DNA of 64,000 nucleotides from Paguma larvata (taxonomy: Eukaryota > Chordata > Mammalia > Carnivora > Viverridae): contig CM057844.1 of assembly GCA_030068075.1 (NCBI GenBank), positions 4,216,001 through 4,280,000 of the forward strand. Reading direction: 5' to 3'. Below the pieces are notes generated by a model. It had not been told where the DNA came from and made no database searches. It was given only the letters and a program-made list of their open reading frames with translations. Both the position numbers and the translations under genes were made by a program. Below, one piece after another: positions 48,601 to 60,600 of the stretch. Position 1 is the stretch's first letter, and each line of letters starts with the position of its first letter.

Positions 48601-51600
48601 TCCTCCTCCAGATGAACAGAAAATTGTGCCGCTGTAACAGGAAGAAAACTTCTCTTTAATTTTAAAATCATACGAAATTTTATATACTTATGAAATGTTG
48701 TATACTTAAAGTTAACAAATAATATTCTAAAAATATTATAGCTAAGCCAATTACAATAGTGAACGCAGGATGAGGAAAATTAAGGGGAGATAGCTCAGTT
48801 CTATTCAAAGTTAAGCTACTAATATACTACTGATTTATGGGATCAGAATTGGAAAAGAATAAAAGAGCTCCTAGGTCACAGCCAACTGTATTTTCTAAGG
48901 GTCCTTCTAGGAACTTAAACACTTCAACAACCTCTCTCACATGCTTTCTTATTACAGGTAAGACCTATGCCATGGGAAGAACCCATCCACACTGAATGGT
49001 TTCTCCAATGTGTAATGGAATACCAGATGCATCCAAACAGGGAAGGGAAAAAAAAATGCCAGGAGTCAAAACAGAGAGAAATAACTGCAAATGGCACCAG
49101 AGGCTATTTCACGTATAGAGCAAACCCAACACTGAACGACAAGCCCCCAAACAAACACACAAAAATATGCCGTAAACTGGATTAACCTCATCACTCCTCA
49201 GGGGAAACATGAAAATTACCTCATAAGGTAAAAGTTAACGTGGTCTTTCACAAATCTCTAGGAAATGAACTCAAATCAATTTTATTATGAAGTTATTTTC
49301 AACATGTACTTGAATATACACCTAGGGATTTATCTTATAATTTTAATAATCTTGTGAACATAATGGGATACCAAATAATAATACCAAAGGGCCCTCAGGC
49401 TCAGAACCAACCAACTAACAACAATACCACCACCATACAAACAGAAGCTAAAAGATTTGTCAATTTTGTAATTCTTCCGTTGGACAAGTCTCTCTATCCT
49501 AATTAGAAAGTTATGTAGAGTTAACTACTTCTAGAGGACTAGGCAGAAAGGCCCTCAAAAACATGCAGAAAAATGGAGGAGCACGAGCAAACATGTGACA
49601 ATCCGAAGACAGATCCAGTGGGATTAAATGACCTGAAACATCACTGCAAGGCAGAGACCCCAAGGGTTAACACAGAGCATCGGCACTGCATCTGCCCAAA
49701 CCAGACTATTTGTGAAGGGCTCAAGAGCTTGGCTCACAATTCTAACTCCACCCTTAACAGAAGAGCTCAAAGACAAAGAGCTAGAACAAATTATGCGTAA
49801 AGAAAAACAAAACGTGTGTAAAGTAAAAGCAACTAATCTAGAAAGATTTTCCAAATTCATGACAGTTTTCTTTAAATAAAAGCCCTTCTAAAATCACAGG
49901 TGCTATCTAAATCCGCTAAGGACAGGAAAATGAACATGCTTACACTTTATAATGATAAATCTAAGTAAAATCTAAAATGCTCCCCAGGAATCAGAGAAAT
50001 AGTATGAGTGGGAAATAGTCTTCCCACACAGGCTTTTACAAAATCCTTGAATTACCAGGCTGTCTTTGCCTGAGTCTTGCCTAAAGACTGCAGAAAATGG
50101 TAACAAAAATCCTGTCGTCAAGATTGGTAATTAAATACAATAATTAAGCAAATAGTAAGTTTGTTGGCTTTTAATTCTAAACAATCATATTATATTTTAC
50201 ACACAGAAAATGCTGTCCTCATGCTGGAAACAAAATACAAGTAAGTTTTCCAGGTAGCAGATATTAGCCCTTTAAATTTATATAATAATTCGTATATCTC
50301 AACCAAAGTAAAGGATGTAATAGTTTTGTTTTTAAACTCTGCAGAGCCACAACTGTAAATATAATTTAAAAAATCTGTTGTAACATAGTGAAGCCATGTG
50401 GGCCTCTGGGGTGTAGTGGTCTGTTTGCTCCTACACAGCAAACTACTCCTAGAAACTCCTACTTTCTAATCCGGGAGGAATTAAAGGTTGTCAAGGGAAA
50501 CCAGAAAGCCGAGAAGCAAGCTTGTTAAATCAGTAACTTTAACAATATACATAATTTAAAGTCAAGAGGCTCTGTTCCAAGGTCTGCAACACAGGGACTT
50601 TGCAATCTCAAAGCATTGGTAGAATAATAGCTGCCATTTCCTTGTGATTCAGAGGTCTTTTCAGACTTACTTGCAAGTCACAGAGCTGTGTTTTGGTCAA
50701 ATGACATGGATTTTGGAAGACTTACCTGATTGCAGCGTTCTGTGTCAGATCTCGTAACATAGGGACAGGAGAACATACTATTCTAAAGACAAGGAAGACA
50801 GTTAAGTTGTAACCTTCTGGATGTATGGAAGTAAGATGTTGCTTTAGAAAAGAGAACTCGTTAAAATGTACTAACAAAAACAACATATCTAATTATATCT
50901 TTCAAAAGGATCCTGTCTTCCTTGTTTGTAATCTCCTTAACACAAAACTATTTTCTGCAAAAGGCTCATATCAGAATTTGTAAAGGATACAAACAAAACA
51001 AAAAGAAGAGGGGGGCAGGGGAACAAATAACCAAATAGAAGAATAGAACAGGAACTTTATAAATGAGGAAAACCAAATGGTTAATAAATATACCATATGG
51101 CATTCAATTTCATTAGTAATCAGAGAAAGGCAACTGTAAGTCATAAGGTGCCAACAGGCAACCACTAAATTGACAAAAATTAAGGTCATGACAATTCCAA
51201 AGGTTTGCAAGAATGCAGAGCCAACACCTCTCACAAACTGCCACTAAGATTATAAAATAGTGTAATCACTTTGGAAAAATATCCAATATTATCTAGAAAA
51301 AAAGATACACATACTCTGTGACCAAGAATTCCCGAACTCTGAGCTCAGAATCCCCTTAAAACATTCCTAAAAATCAAGAACCTCAAAGAGCTTTTGGTTA
51401 TATTGGTTATGTCTATCAATATTTACCTTTTAAAAATTAAAACCAAAAAATTTCTAAAATATTAAAGATAATAGTAATAAAGCTATAACATTTTAAATGA
51501 AAAAGTCTATTTTACAAAGCAAAAAAAAATGAGAAGTGTCACTCTCTTACATTTTTGAAAATTTCTTTAATATCTGGCTTAATATCTATCTTAACAGCTG

Positions 51601-54600
51601 AATTCCCTTATCTGCTTCTGATTCAATCTCTGGAGATATCCATCACACTACATTCAGCTTCTGGAAAACTTCGATGTAGACTCAAGACAGAAAGAGAGTG
51701 AGAAAAGCAAATAATATTACAGCATGTCATGAAAATATTTTGACCTCACGGATCTCCTGAAAGGACTTTAGGAACCCCCAGGGCTGCCTGCACACAGACA
51801 GCCACTAGATTGAAGAGCTGGGCTCTAACTCCAAGTCTTTTTTATAGTCCAGCAGGTTTTCTGTTGTTGTTTTGTTTTCTATTACTAGAAAATAAAACAT
51901 GTAGGCAACAAGGACAGAATGCTAACTAAACTTCTTTCCAGCCGCCCAATTTACACAAATGAATGCTTACTGGTCTGGAAGAACAGCTTCTTCATCCAAA
52001 GAAAACTTTCCTTGAATTCCATGACATAGTTCAGGTGGCACATCCACTGGCTGTGGAAAAATGCATTCTTGATCATATATCCAAAAGAATGGAATGCAGG
52101 GACTCACACATATACTTGTACACCAATGCTCATAGTAGCATTATTCTTAAAAGCCAGGAGGAGGAAACAATCCAAGTTCCCATCAACAGATGAATGGATA
52201 AACAAAATGAGGTCTATACATATAATGGCCATTAAAGGAAAGAAATTCTGACACCTGCTACAACGTGGATGAACCCTGAAAACATTAAGCTAAGTAAAGT
52301 AAGTCATCAGACACAAGACGACAAATACTGCATGATTCCATTTATAAGAGCTACCAAGAACAGGTAAATTCATAGAGATAGAAAGTAGAAGTTACCAGAA
52401 TTAAGAGGAGAGAAAAATGGAGAGGTATCATTTAATATTTTTATTTTAATTTTATTTTCATTTTTTAATTAAAAAAAATTTACACCCAAGTTAGCATACA
52501 GTGCAACAATGATTTCAAGAGTAGATTCCTTAATTCTCCTTACCCATTTAGCTCACCCCTCTCCACACACCCTCCCGTAACCTGTTTGTTCTCCATATTT
52601 AAGAGTCTCTTATGTTCATTTAATATTGTTTAATGGATACCCAGTTCTGGAAGTGGACAGTGGTGATGGCTACACAACAATGTGCATAGACTTAATGCCA
52701 CAAAATTACACACTTTTTAAATGGTTTTTAAAAGTTAAAATTGTACATTTGTTTCTACTTTATCAAAATTTTAAAAATGCATTTCTGATTAATGAACCAA
52801 GTAATTATACTGTTTAAAAACACCTCATGATGGAAAAAGAGACCATACCTCTGTGGACCCTGTTTGATAGAGCTCTAAAATGAAGTCGTGGAGTGGGTGA
52901 TGTTTCCCCACAAATAAGACGTCACCTCCAAGACTGTTTCTCTTAGCTGGGGGGGAAGTAAGGAAACAATAAAGATCAAACAATTACATCTGCAAGCACA
53001 ACTTTTATGAGAATAAAATAAAATGAAATATCTAAATTTTATTTTGTTTTATTTTTTTAAAGTTTGTTCATTTATTTTGAGAGAGAACCCCAATAAGGCT
53101 CAGTGCTGTCAGTGCAAATAGAGCCTGACTCAGGACTCGATCTCGTGAACCATGGGATCGTGACCTGAGCCGAGATCAAGAGTCAGACAGCTGACTGAAC
53201 CATTCGGGAACCCCAAGAAATCATCTAAATTTTTAAAACTTAAGTATAAAGTTTACAAAAAATAATTTAAAAGTTATAGGTCGAAACGTGTGAAGTCTCG
53301 GTAAAACAAAAATAAAATTTTGACAGTAAGGTTTCAAAGATAAATGACTATCGAAAACAATGATCACTAAAACATATCTGAATATAGTATTGTAAGATAA
53401 GGGACAAAGGTATTTGTACAGAACTCAATTGCTTACTGTAAGAAATATATAACCATTTCCGGAGGAAACCCAAACAAAGTATATCATCTGATAACAAAGA
53501 CTATTCCAAGAATGGCTGACAGAGAAATTATTTCTATAGGTTTATCATACTGGTGTTAAATAAATTTCCCAATCTAGCTTCCCAATTTTCCAATGCTTTT
53601 AACTGTCAGTATTAATGACAAAATACCACTTTTTGTATAAAATAACATTTTAGGTTAGCAATCTGAGAGAAAATGCCTTTGTTTCATTCTAACCTTTCAG
53701 GCTAACTTACTGTTACTGAAGGGAGATGAAGGAAAGGAGTAGGATGGAGGAAACTAATAACACCCCCGGCATGGGAAAATATTGTGTGTACATATCATAT
53801 AAGAATTGAAAAGTTAGAGGATATTCTTGAAGTGTTGCTTTTTAATAAATCTAACAAACACTTGTATGTTAAAAAAAATTATAACTACTATTCAATTTAT
53901 GGATACGCATTTTAAGAAGCTGACTTTTCTTATAAAGAAAACATCAATGGTTTATGCCTTTATGTGAAATTTGACAAATGGAAAAAAGAGTCTAATTTCA
54001 TAGGGAAATGTAAAGTCTGTTGAGACGAAGTGCAAGTACAGTTCTTACTCTCTTCTGGGGTGAGGTCTGGGTACACCTCTTCAAGAGCAGCGCGCAGCCT
54101 TCGCTCATCCACAAAAGGCAACAGCGCAACACCTGGGAAAAGAAATGCACACCAACCACCCAGCGATTAGGATCATCCAAATTCCACTTATCATTGGTCC
54201 AAATAAACATTTCTAGTAGAATCTCCCTGCTGATGTAAAAACACTTTGGAACTGAACTCTATTTAGTTAAATCTCAGATGCAAATATTTTCCATGTGGTC
54301 AGAGAAGAAAAAAGTTCTATATATTTTCCATCCTTAAATGGCTCATAAGAGCCATGTTTGCAGAATCTTAACTCCGTGATGATAAAAGTTTTAAATTAAT
54401 TGAACAAGTGGCCACCTGGACACAAGTCTTTGTTCTCGCCTTACTTACGAGGATGTCCTTGGGCAAGCCAGTTAATCTACCAAGGGCTTGAGCTTGTCCT
54501 TTTATTGTTCTGACTTGGTTTTCAACTAAAATACTCAACTAGAATAAATACATGGAATGTCTTCCAGCTCTAAAACTGCACGGTATTCTGTTTACATTTT

Positions 54601-57600
54601 AGAACCTAATAACTAATTTATGTATAAAAGTTTTTAGAGACTTGCTTAAATAACTTTGGGGAATACTCAGGCTGACAACTGTCCTCTGGAATGTGACAGA
54701 ACTAAGGTGTTTTATTTCAATCTAAATTCATAATTTTCAAAGAAGCACACCAGTAGTGTATTACTAGAAAAACACGTGAAGTTGTTCAACCAAATGTGTA
54801 TGTTGTACTGTAACAATACAAATAGTCTTTTGGCTAAAAAGTTTAAGACAGATAGCAAAGAGTAATGCTAGATAGAGCTAAATAATTTTGAAACTACTGC
54901 CAGTCAAAACTGCTATACTTGTGATTGTTCCCTTTAGAATGATGAGAAATGAAGTTGTCATTAATTACTTAGCTACCATATTTTCAAAGTTTAGAAACAA
55001 GTTCAATCTCATTGTCTACTAGGGAAACATGTATTTTTTAAAGTTAAAAAGAAACTAACTTCTAGTGTGAATTTTGAAGAGCCTGAAAAGTAATTTCAAG
55101 AATATTAATGTTGATCATATGAGTTAGGCTATTTCATTTCCTGGTAAACATTTACACAGAAAAAAATGTAGGGAGTTGTTCGAGTTTTGTTAAGTCACGC
55201 ACTTAAAACCCAAACAAATTATCAGAAAGGCTTTCCATCAACTCCAAAAGCCAACTCCATATGGTAAGAAGCTAATGACAGCAATAAGGTTATTAAGCAA
55301 CAAATCAGCCCTACTGGCCAGAGTGGGAAGAAATGCTATACACCCAGATGTGATAAAGTTGGTGCTGAGTGAGTGGACAGTAAAAATGACATTAGCAGCT
55401 ATTCTTCCTGAGTACTTATTTACAGGTAACCTAAGTAGCAGTGATATTTAGGTAAACACAGTGCTCATACTCTCTGGGTTCAGATCTTAGTTCTGTTGCT
55501 GTGTGACTTTGATCAAGATACTTAAATTCTCTGTTTGTATATAAAATACATAGCATTCAAAATGACTATGCTGTAGTCAGTCCTCTTACGTACATCAAGT
55601 AAATATCAAAACGTTGCAAGTACACATGGTTCAATAAATGTGTTTTGTTTTGTTTTTTTAAAGTATGTGTATTTATTGTGAGAGACGGCACAAGCAGGGA
55701 AGGGGCAGGCAGAGAGGGAGAGAGAGAATCCCAAGCAGGCTCCGCGCTGTGAGTACAGAGCCTGAAGCAGGGCTTGATCTCAAGAACCATAAGATCATGA
55801 CCTGAGCTGAAATCAGGAGTCAGACACTTAACTGAGCCACCCAGGCACCCAAAAATTACATGATACTATAAAAGCACAACATTGCAAGTACACATGTTCA
55901 ATAACCATTGAAAAAGTACCCAGATATATTTTACTACCTATCATTTTAAGATGCACTCAAGTTAGGCAAGAACTTAAATATTACCATTACTTTCAATAAA
56001 TTTTAGTAATAGTACTAAATTTTACCTCAAAATGTGTTCTTGCTACAATCTAATACATGAAAATACATATATAAGATATAAAAACATTAAAGGCCTGAGT
56101 TTCAACCCCCCTAAAATTCATTTGGAATCTCAAGGGACCCCAAATATCCAAAACAACCTTTAAAAAAAAAAATGTACTCCAACCACTTGACTCTAAAACT
56201 TTCTAAAGCTACAGGAATTAAAACAGTTTGGTACTGGCATAAGGACAGCCATATCAGGCAGTGAAACAGAGAGCTTATTAATAAGCACTCAGATACATGG
56301 TCGAATGATCATCAATAAGGGTACCAAGACCATTCAATGGGAAAAGAGCAGTCTTTTCAACAAACCACAGCAGAAATGAAACTGGACCCTAACCTTACAC
56401 CATATGCAAAAATTGCCTCAAAATGGATCGAAGACCTAAATGTTAAGAGCTAACACTATAAAACTCACAAAAGAAAACAGGGAGGAAGCTTCATGACACT
56501 GAATATGGCAAAGATTTCTTGAATATGACAACAAAAGCACAGGCAATGACAAAACAGTCCAACAAAAATTGGACTTCATCAAAATTTAAAGCTGGGGCGC
56601 CTGGGTGGCTCAGTCGGTTAAGTGTCCAACTTTGGCTCAGGTCATGATCTCACAGTTCATGGGTCTGAGCCCTGCTTAGGGTTCTGTGCTGATGGCTCAG
56701 AGCCTGGTGCCTACTTTGGATTCTGTGTCTCCTTCTTTCTCTTTCCTTCCTCTACTCATGTTTTGTCTCTCAAAAAAGAATAAAAATGTTAAAAATAAAT
56801 TTAAAAATATTTAAAGTTTTTGTGTATCAAAAGACACTATTAAACAAAGTAAAAAGACAGTCACAAAATGGAAGAAAAAAAACGCAAAATCATGTAGGAG
56901 ACTATTGTACAAAATATATAAAGTACTCCTACAATACAACAAAAGCTCAATTCAAACATGGGCAAAAAACTTGAACAGATGTTTCTCCAAGGATATAGAT
57001 AAGCACAAGAAAAGATGCTCAACATGACTAATCATTTAGGGAAATGCAAATCAAAAACACAGTTAAGATACCACTTCGTACCCATTAGGATAGCTACTGT
57101 CGAAAAAACATAAAACAGACACAAATAAATAGAAAAGATAATCCATGCTTATGGATTGGAAGAATACTGTTAAAATTTCCATACTATCCTAAGGAATCTA
57201 CAGATTCAATGTAATCCCTTATCAAAATACCATGGGCATTTTTCACAGAACTAGTTAACAAGGAATCCTAAAATTTGTATGGAACCATAAACAAACAAAA
57301 CCCAAATAGCCAAAGCAATCTTGAGAAAGAACAAAGCCGGAGGTATCATGCTCCCTGATTTCAAACCATACTACAAAGCTATAGTAATCAAAACAGTATG
57401 GTACTGACATGCAAACAGACACATAGATCAACAGACTAAAATAGCCCAGAAAACCACTACACATATATGGCCAATTAATTTATGACACAGGAGGCAAGAA
57501 TATACAATGGAAAAGACAGCCTCTTCAATTAATGGTGTGGGGAAAACTAAAGCTACATGCAAAAGAGTGACCATTTTCTTGCACCATACATACAAAAAAA

Positions 57601-60600
57601 ACTCAAAATGAATTGGCAGACTTCAATGTAAGACCTTAAAGCATAATACTCCTAGAAGAGGAATCTAAAACCAGACAAAGACCCCACTAAAAAGGAGAAC
57701 TACAAAGCAATTTCCCTGATGAACATGGATGCAAAAATTCTTAAGACACTAGCCAACCAGATTCAACAACACATTAAAAAAATTATTCACCACAATCCAG
57801 TAGGATTTATACCTGGGATGCAGGGCTGGTTTCAATATCTGCAAATCAATCCATGTGATACATCACATTAATAAAAGAACCACAGGACCTTCTCAACAGA
57901 TGCAGAGAAAGCACCTGACAAAATACAGTATCCTTTCTTGATAAAAACCCTCAAGAAAGTAGGGATAGAAGGATCATACTTCGAGATCCTAAAAGCCATA
58001 TACGAAAGACCCACTGCTAATATCATCCTTAAAGGGCAAAAACTGAGAGCTTCCCCCTAAGGTCAGGAACACAACAAGGATGTCCACTCTTACCACTGTT
58101 ATTCAACACATTGTTGGAAGCCCTAACCTCAGCAATTGGACAACACAAAGCAATAAAAGGCATCCAAATTGGCAAGTAGTAAGTCAAACTTTCACTCTTC
58201 GCAGACGACACGATACTCTACGTGAAAACCTGAAAGAGTCTACAAAAAAAAAAAAAAAAAAAAAAAACCTGCTAGAACTGTTCCATGAATTCGGCAAAGT
58301 TGCAAGATATAAAACCGATGCACAGAAATTGGTTGTATTTCTATATACCAATAATGAAGCAGTAGAGAAATCAAAGAATCAATCCCATTTACAATTGCAC
58401 CAAAATTCATAAAATACCTAGGAATAAACCTAACCAAAGAGGTGAAAAATCTATACACTGAAAACTATAGAAAACTTATGAAATTGAAGACACAAAAAAA
58501 ATGGAAAAATATTCCATGCTCATTGATTAGAGAAACAAATATTGTTAAAATGTCAATACTACCCAAAGCAATCTACATATTCAATGCAATCTCTTATCAA
58601 AATAGCACCAGCATTCTTCGCAGAGCTAGAACAAACATTCCTAAAATTTGTATGGAACCAGAAATGACCTCTAATAGCCAAAGCAATCCTGCAAAAAAAC
58701 CAAGGCATCACAATTCTGGACTTCAAGGTATAATATAAAGCTGAAATCATCAAGACAGTATGGTACTGGCACAAAAACAGACACACAGATCAATGGAACA
58801 GAATAGAGAACCCAGAAATGGACCCACAAACGTATGGCCAACTAATCTTTGACAAAACAGGTAAGAATATCCAATGGAATAAAGACAGTCTCTTCACTAA
58901 ATGGTGTTGGGAAAACCAGACGGCGACATGCAGAATGAACCTGGACCACTTTCTTACATCATACACAAAAATAAACTCAAAAATGGATGAAAGACCTAAA
59001 TGTAAGACAGGAAGCCATCAAAATCCTCAAGGAGAAAGCAGGTAAAAACCTCTTTGACCTCAGCTGCAGCAACTTCTTACTCGACTTGTCTTCAGAGGCA
59101 AGGGAAACAAAAGCAAAAATGAATTATTGGGACCGCATCATCAAGATAAAAAGCTTTACACAGTGAAGGAAACGATCAACAAAACTAAAAGGCAACTGAC
59201 AGAATAGGAACAGATATTTGCAAATGACATCAGATAAAGGATTAGGATCCAACATCTATAAAGAACTTATCAAACTCAACACCCAAAAAACAAATAATCC
59301 AGTGATGAAATGGGCAAAAGACATGAATAGACACTTTTCCAAAGAAGACATAGAGATGGCTAACAGACACATGAAAAGATACTCAACATCACTCATTATC
59401 AGGGAAATACAAATCAAAACCACAATGAGATACCACCTCACACCCATCAGAAAGGCTAATGTTAACAACTCAGGCAACAACAGATGTTGGCATGGATGCG
59501 GAGAAAGAGGATCTGCTGGTGGGAATGCAAACTGGTGCATCCACTCTGGAAAACAGAATGACAGTTCCTCAAAAAATAAAAATTAAAAATTAAAACTCAG
59601 CAATTGCACTACTAAGTATTTATTCAAAGGATACAGGTGTGCTGTTTCAAAGGGGCATATGCACCTAATGTTTATAGCAGTGCTATCAACAATAACCAAA
59701 GTATGGGAAGAGCCCAAATGTCCACTGACTGATGAATGGATAAAGAAGATGTGGTAGTATACACATACAATGGAATATTACTTGAAAATCAAAAAGAATG
59801 AAGTCGTGGCATTTGCAACAAGATAGATGGCACTAGAGTGTATTATGCTAAGTGAAATTAGAGAAAGACAAATATCATATGACTTCACTTGAACGTAAGG
59901 GAAAGGAAGCAAAAAAAAAAAAAAAACAAACGGAGGGGGACAAAACCTAAAGAATACAGAGAACAAACTGAGGGTTGCTGGAAGGGTTTTGGGTGGGGGG
60001 ATAGGCTAAATGGGCAAGGGTCATTAAGGAGGACACTTACTGGAATAAACACTGGGTGTTATATGTAGGGGATGAATCACTGGATTCTACTCCTGAAATT
60101 ATTATTGTATCATATGCTAACTAACTTGGATGTAAGTTAAAATAATAAAAAAAAATCCTAGAAGAAATCATAAACTCGTTGACTTCAGCCTTAGGAATAT
60201 AATTATTTTTGTACTAGTCTCCCGGGCAAGGGCAACAAAAGCCAAAATAAACAAAGGGTACTACATCAAACTAAAAAGCTTTGGTTTCAGTGAAGGATAC
60301 CACCTACAAAATGAAAAGGAAACCCACTAACATGGGACACGGTATCTGCAAATCATACATCCAGTAAGGGGTTGATATCCAAAATATGCAAAGAACTTAT
60401 ACAACTTAATACCAAAAAACCTACCCGATTAAAAATGGGCAGAAGATTTGAATGGATCTTTTCCAAAGAAGACATGCAAATGGCGAACAGACACATAAAA
60501 AGGTCTTCAATATCACTAATCATCAGGGAAATGCACATCAAAACCACAATAAGATATCACCTCACATCTATAAAAATGTCTGTTATCCAAAAGACAACAA

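Larger units (their letters stand above)
43164..50725 (-). other. XRN2: XRN2 intron between window exons 7 and 8
   Basis: 7.6-kb intron with few repeats: one SINE (45804-46008) next to an L1 tail, a possible ancient repeat at 47950-48520 and a (TG)n tract. The remaining sequence shows no exon, RNA gene or other recognisable element. Confidence 0.85.

Noticed and set aside
49573..49800. 75-codon plus-strand frame in an XRN2 intron
   Set aside because: Although polar and protein-like, it has no initiation context, splice signal or known motif, and similar chance frames are common in this composition.
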